Shown one piece after another: positions 1-7,299 of a DNA stretch of 12,831 nt; positions within the stretch are counted from its first letter, which is position 1, and each line of letters begins with the position of its first letter. Below the pieces are notes generated by a model. The model made no database searches, had not been told where the DNA came from, and saw only the letters and a program-made list of their open reading frames with translations. The stretch is from Oribacterium sp. UBA5894 (lineage in GTDB: Bacteria; Bacillota; Clostridia; Lachnospirales; Lachnospiraceae). Location of the stretch: positions 1 through 12,831 of the forward strand of contig DJEQ01000020.1 in assembly GCA_002431355.1 (NCBI GenBank), given 5' to 3'. The translations under genes were made by a program, and so were the position numbers.

Positions 1-1025
1 GAAATGCCCTCATCGAAGAGCTCCTTCGGATTCTCGTTCGTGACATCCTTACCATTCATCAGCACCTGGCCACCCGTTGCCTTACCAAGCCCCGTCAGAA
101 TCTCGACGAGCTGCGACTGGCCATTGCCATCGATACCCGCAAGACCCAGGATCTCTCCGGCATGCGCCTCGAGGTTGAGTCCCTTCAGGACCTCGACTCC
201 ACGGTAATCGTTCGCATGCAGATCCTTGACCTCGATGACCACCTTGCCCGGCTCCATCTCCTTCTTCTCCACCTTGTTCGTCACCTGACGTCCGACCATC
301 ATGGCGGCGAGGTCATCCTCGCTCACATCCGCCACACGCACGGTGTCAATGTACTTGCCACGACGAATGATCGTACAGTTATCCGACGACGCCTTGATTT
401 CCTTCAGCTTATGGGTAATCAGGATGATCGACTTGCCTGCAGCGGTCAGATTATGGATGATGTCCATGAGCTCCGTAATCTCCTGCGGCGTCAGCGAAGC
501 TGTCGGCTCATCGAGAATCAGGAGATCCGCACCACGATACAGCACCTTCAGAATTTCGACACGCTGCTGCATGCCGACGGAAATGTCCTCGATCTTCGCA
601 TCCGGATCGATCGCGAGCCCATACTTCTCACTGAGCTCCACAATCTTCTGCCGTGCCGTCTTGAGATCGACCGTCAGTCCCTTTCTCGGCTCTGCGCCGA
701 GAATAATGTTTTCTGTCACCGTAAATGGCTGTACCAGCATGAAGTGCTGGTGCACCATACCGATGCCCAGTGCAATCGCCTTCTCCGGATTATCAATGGA
801 AACTTCCTTTCCATTAATAAAGATCTGCCCGGAGGTCGGACGGTACATGCCGTACAGTACGTTCATGAGTGTTGACTTACCAGCACCATTTTCACCGAGG
901 ATTGCGTGAACCTCACCCTTGTGCACCGTGAGGTTGATGTGGTCATTCGCCGTGAAGTTTCCGAACTTCTTGACGATGTCCTTCATCTCAATGACCACAG
1001 TGCGTTCATCCATGTTGCTTTTCAT
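1..1025 (-). CDS. BMP/nucleoside-type ABC importer ATPase, 5' part (3' end beyond left edge)
   Basis: This is a partial gene with 341 codons visible; the family is usually about 500 residues with two nucleotide-binding domains (NBDs). The first NBD is intact: Walker A GENGAGKS (residues 44-51), Q-loop in HQHFML (92-97), signature SVGMQQR (149-155), Walker B LLILDEP (168-174) and H-loop His205. The second NBD begins near residue 262 and has the degenerate Walker A GLAGIDGNGQSQ typical of simple-sugar and nucleoside importers (NupO/YufO, RbsA-like). The ATPase would power a cytoplasmic-membrane importer whose permease genes are expected past the left edge. I start it at ATG 1025, with GAAGGG about 10 nt upstream; a further in-frame Met lies 4 codons later. 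The natural partner is the BMP lipoprotein gene at 11404-12528, about 10.4 kb upstream on the same strand. The substrate (nucleoside rather than sugar) is inferred from that protein. Confidence 0.93.
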   Translation of the reverse strand, partial: MKSNMDERTVVIEMKDIVKKFGNFTANDHINLTVHKGEVHAILGENGAGKSTLMNVLYGMYRPTSGQIFINGKEVSIDNPEKAIALGIGMVHQHFMLVQPFTVTENIILGAEPRKGLTVDLKTARQKIVELSEKYGLAIDPDAKIEDISVGMQQRVEILKVLYRGADLLILDEPTASLTPQEITELMDIIHNLTAAGKSIILITHKLKEIKASSDNCTIIRRGKYIDTVRVADVSEDDLAAMMVGRQVTNKVEKKEMEPGKVVIEVKDLHANDYRGVEVLKGLNLEAHAGEILGLAGIDGNGQSQLVEILTGLGKATGGQVLMNGKDVTNENPKELFDEGI

Positions 1026-1221
1026 TGCATTGTGTCCCTTCTTTAATGTATTTCGAGCAGTGTGTCCATGACGCTCAACGTCCACCGTTTACTGCTGATT
1101 GACACGCCCCGTCTCTGTCGGAAAAGCAGAACAGACACAGGTTTTTCACTCTACTAGTACCTTCTAGAATAGCATAAATCGCGACAATTTTACATAGCTT
1201 TCATATGAGAAGACACGCCTC
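1026..1221 (-). other. Intergenic leader upstream of the ABC ATPase
   Basis: About 196 bp lie between the stop of the AlbA_2 gene and the ATPase start, both on the minus strand. I see no clear intrinsic terminator after the AlbA_2 gene and no convincing -35/-10 pair. A TATTCT box near 1166-1171 (minus) lacks a good -35. Readthrough from the AlbA_2 gene into the ATPase is therefore possible. No known riboswitch pattern was recognised. Confidence 0.4.
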
Positions 1222-2745
1222 CTACACATCCGTAAATCTGTATCTTCCAGCGCCAAGTCCTTTTACCTTTTCTACTATGCCTGCCATCTTTAATGCATTC
1301 ATAATGTTCGTTGCTTTAGATTTAGAACACTCAAGCCACACCATTACATCCGCCTGCCTGAATGGTATGTCTGTGCCACAATGCTGATATACCATTCTTA
1401 TATTATTTATATATATATCCGTTACATCTGCTGATTTCAGCAGTGTCATGTACCTATCAAATGTATTCCCCGAATCTTTTGGTTCACTGCTTACTTTTTC
1501 ACTCGCACTGCTTACTTTTTCACTCGTACTGCTTACTTTTTCACTCGCACTGCTTACTTTTTCACTCGCACTGCCTGTTTTTCTAAAAAGAGTCACCTTA
1601 AATCCATCACCAAATTCTTCAAACAGCGGCGCTGGCAGACCATATTCCCTACATCTGTTAATAATTCTTGGAATTCCAGTTCCCCAGGCTTCCACAATAT
1701 GCATATAGTGAAAGGCTTCCGCAATGGCTTCATTTCTGCATGTTGATTTTCCTGTTTGGGCTGTTTCTATATCCAACCCACCATATAGCATGCCTGGTGA
1801 AGAAACCTCAAATCTATCGTCAAAAATACATATCTGCACACAGGATCTATCTAAATAGCTTCTATGTAAAACAGCATTTGCTATGGTCTCTCTGATCGCC
1901 GATATCGGAAGCTCATACATGTCTTTTCTATATTCCCCATCAATCTGTGCTCCCATATCAATATGCCTTAAGACAAAATTATATGCATCATCAATTTGTT
2001 CATAAATTGGTCCTGAAAATTCTTTTCGGTCAATGAATACATCTCTTACTTTGCCTTTAAATAAAGCGCACTGTATCTTTGCTGCCTTATTGCAATTATC
2101 TGTTAACAAATCAAATGCATGTGTAGGATATAGATTTCTTCCAACTTTACATAACAGTCCAAAATCCTGTAATTTTGCGATGGTCATATCTTTTATAGCC
2201 AGTTTATCTTCTTCTGTTTCACAGGCTTTCAAAGCAATCTTTTTCATAGTTGCACATAATTCCATTGCTTTATGCTCATCATATTCCCGGCCAATATCCT
2301 GAAGAGAATCATAGGATATATTTTGCCCTTCCAATTCCAGCTCCTGTAATTTTCGTACATCTGCCGGTCTACTTGTCCCATTTATTCTGATATAAGAAGA
2401 AGTTTTCTTATCTTTATTGGCTAAATAATAGGGTCTGAATTTCCCTGGTGCAACATCTATTACAAGTACTGTTTTCCCTTCTATTGTCTGTATCGAAATA
2501 TCCGGTTCTATCTGAGGCGTGCATGCGTCAGAAATCATATTAGAGATTGCATCTGATAACTTAAATGGACTTTGTTCACCAATCCCATAGACAATGCAGC
2601 TTTCATCTTCAATTCCGATAATAACCTTGCCTCCAGTAGTATTTGAAAATGCTATGATGTCTTTCAAAAATTTCTCATGTTTACTTGGAATTTCTCTTTT
2701 GAATTCTACATTCTTGGATTCTCCAAAAAATTTTTTACTAACCAC
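1222..2745 (-). CDS. AlbA_2 (Schlafen-like) / GHKL ATPase domain regulator-like protein (COG2865 type)
   Basis: The 507-residue protein has the AlbA_2 arrangement: an ExxEFKRE-like N-terminus (E10-E18), FSNTTGGKVIIGIED at 33-47 and SYIRINGTSRPAD at 117-129. A GHKL-type ATPase domain follows: RETIANAVLHRSY (285-297, N-box), DDRFEVSSPG (309-318), CRNEAIAEAFH (336-346) and EAWGTGIPR (352-360). Four SASEKVS-like heptads occupy about 392-421, then a winged-helix-like C-terminus (about 430-507). Such proteins are annotated as transcriptional regulators or 'RecG-related' ATPases and often sit in accessory DNA; the molecular role is unproven. The start is GTG 2745: a TAA codon is directly upstream in frame, and AGG lies 7 nt before it. 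The gene is clearly more AT-rich than its neighbours, which suggests horizontal acquisition. It lies between the ABC ATPase and gntR with no obvious functional tie to either. Confidence 0.88.
   Translation of the reverse strand: MVSKKFFGESKNVEFKREIPSKHEKFLKDIIAFSNTTGGKVIIGIEDESCIVYGIGEQSPFKLSDAISNMISDACTPQIEPDISIQTIEGKTVLVIDVAPGKFRPYYLANKDKKTSSYIRINGTSRPADVRKLQELELEGQNISYDSLQDIGREYDEHKAMELCATMKKIALKACETEEDKLAIKDMTIAKLQDFGLLCKVGRNLYPTHAFDLLTDNCNKAAKIQCALFKGKVRDVFIDRKEFSGPIYEQIDDAYNFVLRHIDMGAQIDGEYRKDMYELPISAIRETIANAVLHRSYLDRSCVQICIFDDRFEVSSPGMLYGGLDIETAQTGKSTCRNEAIAEAFHYMHIVEAWGTGIPRIINRCREYGLPAPLFEEFGDGFKVTLFRKTGSASEKVSSASEKVSSTSEKVSSASEKVSSEPKDSGNTFDRYMTLLKSADVTDIYINNIRMVYQHCGTDIPFRQADVMVWLECSKSKATNIMNALKMAGIVEKVKGLGAGRYRFTDV
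1485..1568 (-). repeat. Four tandem 21-bp repeats inside the AlbA_2 gene
   Basis: There are four contiguous 21-bp units (1485-1505, 1506-1526, 1527-1547, 1548-1568), with a partial unit after them. They differ at one base: T at 1527 in the third unit, which changes Ala to Thr. As 21 is a multiple of three, copy-number change would add or remove heptads (S-A/T-S-E-K-V-S) without a frameshift. Similar EKVS-like or DKLS-like repeats occur between the ATPase and C-terminal domains of related proteins (from memory), so this is probably a flexible or coiled linker. Confidence 0.93.
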
Positions 2746-3078
2746 TTAACCACCTGCTTTCAGTCGATGCTTCCTATGTATTACTCAACCTTATCACAGT
2801 CTCAGCACGCAGGGAAAGAAATTCCTTCTTCTGTTTTAAATTTTGTTGTTCTTTCCATCCACCTGAGTTGCTGTTCACTCATAACCTTATAAGAGCATAG
2901 GCGGACGAGCTCTCAAACGATTCCCGGAAAACTCATCTTAAAATGTCCGCTGAACAGTAACGCACCCGGGTCACCTGTGTATATCTTACAAAACACCTCC
3001 TGTAGCCTTTGGGATGTAGAATCTTCCATGGTATAATACGTTTGATTCTATTTTAACATTTACATCAGGTGATAAAGC
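2746..3078. other. Divergent intergenic region between the AlbA_2 gene and gntR
   Basis: This 333-bp stretch holds the gntR promoter at its right end and the AGGTGG ribosome binding site of the AlbA_2 gene at its left end. A 26-codon minus-strand ORF (2882-2802) is present, but its candidate Shine-Dalgarno is poorly spaced and it resembles nothing I know. No confident promoter was found for the AlbA_2 gene and no structured RNA was recognised. Confidence 0.5.
3009..3037 (+). promoter_or_regulatory. Sigma-A type promoter of the gntR gene
   Basis: TTGGGA (3009-3014) and a perfect TATAAT (3032-3037) are separated by 17 bp, which predicts a transcript start near 3044 and a leader of about 35 nt. 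AGGTGA (3067-3072) then sits 6 nt before the ATG. The -10 lies inside GTAT-A-ATAC, a small dyad that could be an autoregulatory site. That last point is speculative. Confidence 0.75.
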
Positions 3079-3759
3079 ATGAACATTTTAGAAAGATATT
3101 CGGGAGAAAATGCGCGTAGTTATGCAGTGCGCGTTTTACGTTCGAACATACTCTCTCTTGAACTACCGCCGGGGAATATCGTGAGTGAGAATGAAGTTGC
3201 TGCAGCATTGAACCTTTCCCGTACGCCGATTCGAGAAGCTCTTATCGAGCTTTCGCGGAACCGCCTAGTGGAGGTACTTCCACAGAAAGGCAGCTATGTA
3301 ACAAAAATCGACTACGATCTGGTGGAGGAATCCCGCTTTTTACGTTGTGTTGTAGAGACTGCCGTTTTTCGACAGGCTGCCCAGCTGGAACTTTCAGATA
3401 TTTTCTTTCGAGCCATGGCCGATAATATCGCGCAGTTGAAGCTTGCCTATGCTTCAGGGGACGGAAATCGGGCGCTTGATCTTGATAATGAATTTCACGA
3501 AATGGTTTACAAGGCCGCAGGGAAAACGTGGACGTTTGGCATTATAAAAGAGCAGATGGTACACTATGATCGCCTGCGTTCGCTGAATATTCGTGTGGAT
3601 GAACCTGCAAATACCATTAAGGACCACGAAGAGTTGCAATATGCTCTGGAGAAACATGATCCGGATTTATGTGATTTCCTTTTGAACCGCCACCTTAATC
3701 GCTATCAGCTGGTAAAACATGCACTTCTTGAAAAGTATCCAGACTACTTTGTGAAGTGA
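3079..3759 (+). CDS. GntR-family (FadR/FCD subfamily) transcriptional regulator
   Basis: The 226-residue protein has the family's usual length. The N-terminal winged helix-turn-helix spans about residues 13-76 and contains SENEVAAALNLSRTPIREAL (36-55), the hallmark GntR DNA-binding segment. Residues about 85-215 form an all-helical FCD ligand domain; the likely metal ligands are D136 with H140 (DNEFH), H183 and H205. FCD regulators typically sense organic acids and sugar acids and repress linked transport and catabolic genes. The start is ATG 3079 with AGGTGA 6 nt upstream and a consensus promoter before it. The gene converges on dctM, and a strong hairpin lies between them, so it most likely controls the TRAP operon and the dehydrogenase divergent from it. 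The target and ligand are inferred. Confidence 0.93.
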   Translation: MNILERYSGENARSYAVRVLRSNILSLELPPGNIVSENEVAAALNLSRTPIREALIELSRNRLVEVLPQKGSYVTKIDYDLVEESRFLRCVVETAVFRQAAQLELSDIFFRAMADNIAQLKLAYASGDGNRALDLDNEFHEMVYKAAGKTWTFGIIKEQMVHYDRLRSLNIRVDEPANTIKDHEELQYALEKHDPDLCDFLLNRHLNRYQLVKHALLEKYPDYFVK

Positions 3760-3983
3760 ACAGCTTTGTCTATCATCTACAGCTTCTGTACTTTATGGAT
3801 TCGTGCATTTATAGATCTTGGAAAGTTGAATGCTCCACAATGCCTGATACAAATGCATACACAAGAGGGCTGTCGCATACAGATGTAATATCTGCGTGCG
3901 ACAGCCCTCTTGCTTTAAGAAGGATATGCGATAAATACGTAATGAAATCCAAGACGTACGCTGTCCTGTCAGCCACTCTCCAT
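3760..3983. other. Convergent intergenic region between gntR and dctM
   Basis: These 224 bp hold the hairpin at 3862-3912 and nothing else recognisable. Open frames crossing it are antisense extensions of dctM and were not called. Confidence 0.5.
3862..3912. terminator. Perfect 16-bp-arm hairpin, probable bidirectional terminator
   Basis: The arms 3862-3877 and 3897-3912 are perfectly complementary over 16 bp. A further 5 bp (3880-3884 with 3890-3894) follow a 2x2 mismatch, closing on the loop GTAAT. The position between two convergent genes fits termination of both. The T-tract on the plus side is short (CTTT) and on the minus side poor, so it may instead be a dispersed intergenic palindrome that helps block readthrough. 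Confidence 0.65.
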
Positions 3984-5267
3984 TTAACCGCCAACGAAGA
4001 AATTCATTGGAACACTTACAAGTGGCGGGAAAAGTACCAGCATCAGAAGGATAATAGCTTCAGCGAGAAGGAATGGCCATACTGCCTTGACAATACGTTC
4101 CATATTGATCTTACCTGCACCACAGGCAACATTCAGTACAGTACCAACTGGTGGCGTAAGGAGTCCCATGACGGTGACCATAATAAATACAACTCCGAAG
4201 TAGGCTGGATCGATTCCTGCCTGCTTGATGGCCGGGAGCAGCACCGGGGTCAGAATCATGATCGTTGGCGTAACATCCATCGAGGTTCCAACGAGCAGAA
4301 CAAGTACGCAGATGATGAGCATCAGTACCGTTGGATGTGCAATGAACGGAGTCAGAATTGCAGTTACAAGTGTTGGAATATTTGCGACTGTCATAACCCA
4401 GGAAGAAACCATTGCGCCTGCTGCAAGGAACATGATCACGGAAGAAGACTTCGCTGCAGAAGTAAGGCATGCAAGCAGATCGGATGGCTTCAATTCACGA
4501 TAAACAAACATACCGACTACCATGGCATATACAACGCAGATCACACCAGCCTCTGTAGCTGTGAATTTACCACTTCGAAGACCGACCAGAATAAACAACG
4601 GAAGGAGCAGTGCCCAGATACCGTCACGGATGGAGTGGAGAATTTCACGCTTGGACTTACGTGGAGCCGTTGGAAGATTATCTTTCTTTGCAACGAAAAA
4701 CCAAATCACACAAAGCGCAAGAGACATGTACACCGCTGGTGCAATACCACCCATGAACAGCTTGGTTACGGACACACCGGCCTGTACACCAAAAATAATC
4801 ATTGGAACGGAAGGTGGCATGATCGGCGAAAGGATATTACCTGCCGCAATGAGACCCGTACTACGGTCGCGATTATAACCAGCCTTTACCATCATTGGAA
4901 TCAGAATGGCGCCCAGTGCCGCGGTTGATGCAACGGCGGAGCCTACCATGGAAGCGAAAAGCAGAATTGCGATAATAGAAACATAACCGAGTCCACCACG
5001 CACGTGTCCAACCAAGGCATTGGCAAAATTCACGATACGCTTCGTAATGCCGCCACGATTCATGAACTCACCTGCGAGTACGAAAAATGGGACAGCCATC
5101 ATCGAGAACGAATCCGCGCCCGAAAACAGATTCATGGATAGGATCATGGAGTTAAAACCATTAAGGGCAAGCATCATACATACGCCGCTGAAAAGGAGCG
5201 CAAAGCAAATAGGCAAACCAATAAGAATGCTGCCGATAAGTGCAACCAGGAAAACGACCAGGATCAT
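3984..5267 (-). CDS. dctM: TRAP transporter large membrane subunit, DctM family
   Basis: This is a very hydrophobic 427-residue protein of normal DctM length with about 12 predicted membrane segments. Family hallmarks include FFVLAGEFMNRGG (residues about 61-73), GNILSPIMPPSVPMIIFG (about 138-155) and MGLLTPPVGTVLN near the C-terminus. It is the Na+-coupled transmembrane transport subunit, receiving substrate from the periplasmic-type binding protein. Its ATG overlaps the dctQ stop by 4 nt (ATGA), with GGAGG 9 nt upstream inside dctQ, so the two are translationally coupled. It is the last gene of the dctP-dctQ-dctM operon. A hairpin about 70 bp downstream probably ends the transcript. Confidence 0.96.
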   Translation of the reverse strand: MILVVFLVALIGSILIGLPICFALLFSGVCMMLALNGFNSMILSMNLFSGADSFSMMAVPFFVLAGEFMNRGGITKRIVNFANALVGHVRGGLGYVSIIAILLFASMVGSAVASTAALGAILIPMMVKAGYNRDRSTGLIAAGNILSPIMPPSVPMIIFGVQAGVSVTKLFMGGIAPAVYMSLALCVIWFFVAKKDNLPTAPRKSKREILHSIRDGIWALLLPLFILVGLRSGKFTATEAGVICVVYAMVVGMFVYRELKPSDLLACLTSAAKSSSVIMFLAAGAMVSSWVMTVANIPTLVTAILTPFIAHPTVLMLIICVLVLLVGTSMDVTPTIMILTPVLLPAIKQAGIDPAYFGVVFIMVTVMGLLTPPVGTVLNVACGAGKINMERIVKAVWPFLLAEAIILLMLVLFPPLVSVPMNFFVGG

Positions 5268-5863
5268 TCTTTCGTACCTCCATTTTCGATATTATTGAGC
5301 ATCGCACGATACTCTTCGTCACTCATGTTTTCTGCATTGGCTGCTTCTTCCAGAAGCTCCTCATCCTCTGTGCTGACTGTAACAATTTCTGAAATCTCCG
5401 ATGGATGTGTAATGGCATAAACCATATTGGCCAGTGCCAGAATGCAAATGGCCACACCGGTTATAATGCCGAGCGCATACAAAAGTGCATAAGGGATGCC
5501 CAGCGCAGCTGTACGAGAGGCTGTGTTCTGAAGAATCATATTGTAGGAGCCGTGTACCAGAATCAGCATAAGGACAGCGATCAGCCCCTGCGAAATAAGA
5601 TAGAATGCCATCTGCAAAGGTGCCTTTACTCTCGAAATAAGAATGTCCACTGTCATATGGCTATTGGAGCGCATCGCGCTGATGGCGCCAATATAGGTGA
5701 CCGATACGAAAAGATAACGCGCAAGCTCTTCCGACCAGGTCAGGCCAGAATTAAACAGCATACGAAGCACCACATTCAGGAAAACAAAAAGTACCATTGC
5801 TCCTGTCAGAAGACCTGTGAAGATATCGATGGCTGCGAAAACTTTATCCAGAATCTTATTCAT
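5264..5863 (-). CDS. dctQ: TRAP transporter small membrane subunit, DctQ family
   Basis: The 199-residue protein has four hydrophobic segments (about 14-35, 48-65, 83-106, 124-150) and the DctQ signature WSEELARYLFV (43-53) between the first two. It pairs with DctM as the small membrane component of a TRAP transporter. GGGAGG lies 5 nt before ATG 5863, and only 11 nt separate it from the dctP stop. Its C-terminus is unusual: after the last membrane segment about 49 hydrophilic, acidic residues (151-199, with a Glu/Asp-rich stretch at 165-185) extend into the cytoplasm, making it longer than the usual 160-180 residues. The role of this tail is unknown. Confidence 0.94.
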   Translation of the reverse strand: MNKILDKVFAAIDIFTGLLTGAMVLFVFLNVVLRMLFNSGLTWSEELARYLFVSVTYIGAISAMRSNSHMTVDILISRVKAPLQMAFYLISQGLIAVLMLILVHGSYNMILQNTASRTAALGIPYALLYALGIITGVAICILALANMVYAITHPSEISEIVTVSTEDEELLEEAANAENMSDEEYRAMLNNIENGGTKE

Positions 5864-5874
5864 GATGTCCTCCC

Positions 5875-6903
5875 TTATTCTATAGAATTAACCAAGTTCA
5901 AAACCTCATCGACCCAATCATACTGACCGCGCAGATAGTCGTATACCGGTTCTACCGCAGCCTTCAGCTTTTCGCGATCCTCGTCTGTTGGATCTGTTAC
6001 AGTAAGGCCCTCATCCTTCATAAACTGGATATCTTCGTCCAGGCTCTGCTTGTAAAGGTCCCAAGAGTAGCTTGCGGCATCCTGTGCTGCTGTGCGGAAG
6101 GCTTCCTGATCTTCCTCAGACATACCCGCAAGGAAATCATCATTTGCAAAAAGTTCAAGCGATGCAATGATGTGGTTCGTATTGTAAATATATTTCTGAA
6201 CCTCATACCAGCCTTCGTTACGTACTGTGGAAAGCGGGTTATCCTGTCCATCCACAACGCCCTGTTCAAGAGAGGTAAACACCTCCCCCATGTCCATGAT
6301 GACAACATTGGCTCCGAGGCTCTCTGCCAGACGTACATGGATCGGGTTGTTCGGCATACGAAGCTTCTGGCCCTTAAAATCTTCAATGCTTGTTAATTTT
6401 TTATTAGAAGAAAACGCACGCACGCCGTTTGGCATCCAGGCCAGGAGCTTCAGTGGCTGTGTGGATTCAATTTCTTCACGAAGATAGTCGCCGAATGCGC
6501 CCTGATAGCAGCGGCTTGCATGATCGACATCCTTAAACATAAACGGGAAGTCCGGTGAAGACATCTTCGGCGTTTCAGACCACATACCCGTACCAACAAC
6601 ACTCATTTCGACTATGCCACTCTTCGTATAGTCATAGGTGACCTTTTCACTTCCTAAAACACCTGAAGGATAGAGCTGAATTTTATATCGTCCTTCCGTT
6701 GCCTTCTCGACTTCCGGAACAAACACTTCCTTCAATGCCTGTACGGCCGGTGTAGTGTCAGATACACAGATGGCGACCTTCACGAGTTTTCCGTTCGATG
6801 CGGAATCTGCGTTTGTAGTACCGCTTCCGCAAGCACTTAAGGAAGCTGCAGTGAGGATCGCTGCCATCACGGTAGCTACACGGATGAACCTACTACGTTT
6901 CAT
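5875..6903 (-). CDS. dctP: TRAP transporter substrate-binding lipoprotein, DctP family
   Basis: The 342-residue extracytoplasmic binding protein starts with a lipoprotein signal (MKRSRFIRVATVM) and a lipobox LSAC ending at Cys25, so it should be membrane-anchored. The DctP core follows: LYPSGVLGSE (77-86), FKGQKLRMPNN (176-186), in which R182 is the expected carboxylate-binding arginine, and GVVDGQDNPL (215-224). I choose ATG 6903 because AAAGGAGA lies 7 nt upstream. Start codons 6 and 9 codons further upstream would put this site inside the gene and spoil the signal peptide. It is the first gene of the dctPQM operon and is divergent from the dehydrogenase. The family binds organic or sugar acids; the neighbours point to an aldonate or uronate, which is inference. 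Confidence 0.95.
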   Translation of the reverse strand: MKRSRFIRVATVMAAILTAASLSACGSGTTNADSASNGKLVKVAICVSDTTPAVQALKEVFVPEVEKATEGRYKIQLYPSGVLGSEKVTYDYTKSGIVEMSVVGTGMWSETPKMSSPDFPFMFKDVDHASRCYQGAFGDYLREEIESTQPLKLLAWMPNGVRAFSSNKKLTSIEDFKGQKLRMPNNPIHVRLAESLGANVVIMDMGEVFTSLEQGVVDGQDNPLSTVRNEGWYEVQKYIYNTNHIIASLELFANDDFLAGMSEEDQEAFRTAAQDAASYSWDLYKQSLDEDIQFMKDEGLTVTDPTDEDREKLKAAVEPVYDYLRGQYDWVDEVLNLVNSIE

Positions 6904-7299
6904 ATAAGAATCTCCTTTCATTTCATACATTCCTTCTTCATGCCCCGTCTAGCCAACAATCTCCTGGGCCATTTAAAAATAGAAGGCATATGGCGCATAG
7001 CGCAACTGCATCAAAAGTACTTGTATATTAGTATATCTTTCTTGGAAAATCATCTGACATAAAAGCTAAATAATATGTAAATTTATTGTGCATAATGCCG
7101 TTTTTGATGTTGAAATTGCCTTTAGTATTGACTAATTATTTTCTCGGAAGTACCTTAGTTTCAAGCTTGTATGTAAGTTGCGTATTGAAATAGCGCCTAG
7201 AATGCGAAGGAAATACGCACTTCTTTTTCACATGAGCAGAATTTTATGCGTCAGTTTTTAAGTGAAGTACAAAACAGTTCAATGTAGGAGGTAACTTGT
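6904..7299. promoter_or_regulatory. Divergent regulatory region between dctP and the dehydrogenase gene
   Basis: This AT-rich 396-bp region has no gene and must hold the promoters of both divergent units. Plus-strand candidates are weak: TTGACT (7128-7133) with TACCTT 17 bp later, and CTGACA (7054-7059) with TAAATT (7078-7083). For dctP, TTGCGC and TATTTT 18 bp apart on the minus strand is only suggestive. The pseudo-palindrome TATATTAGTATA near 7024-7035 and the twelve-mers CTTGTATGTAAG (7166-7177) and CTTGTATGAAAG (7295-7306) are possible GntR sites. AGGAGGT (7286-7292) serves the dehydrogenase gene. Confidence 0.5.

Noticed and set aside
162..909. Plus-strand open frames opposite the ABC ATPase
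   Set aside because: The minus strand encodes intact Walker A, signature and Walker B motifs throughout, so the plus frames are shadows.
1485..1568. Short direct repeats considered as a CRISPR array
   Set aside because: Units are contiguous with no spacers and stay in frame within the AlbA_2 gene, so this is a coding tandem repeat.
2802..2882. Minus-strand 26-codon ORF upstream of the AlbA_2 gene
   Set aside because: The possible AAGG site is only about 2 nt from the ATG, the peptide resembles no known family, and length alone is not evidence.
3756..4928. Plus-strand open frame of 390 codons opposite dctM
   Set aside because: It is the antisense of a clear DctM gene; its translation is rich in Cys, His, Asn and Trp with no recognisable fold, and it overlaps the hairpin region.
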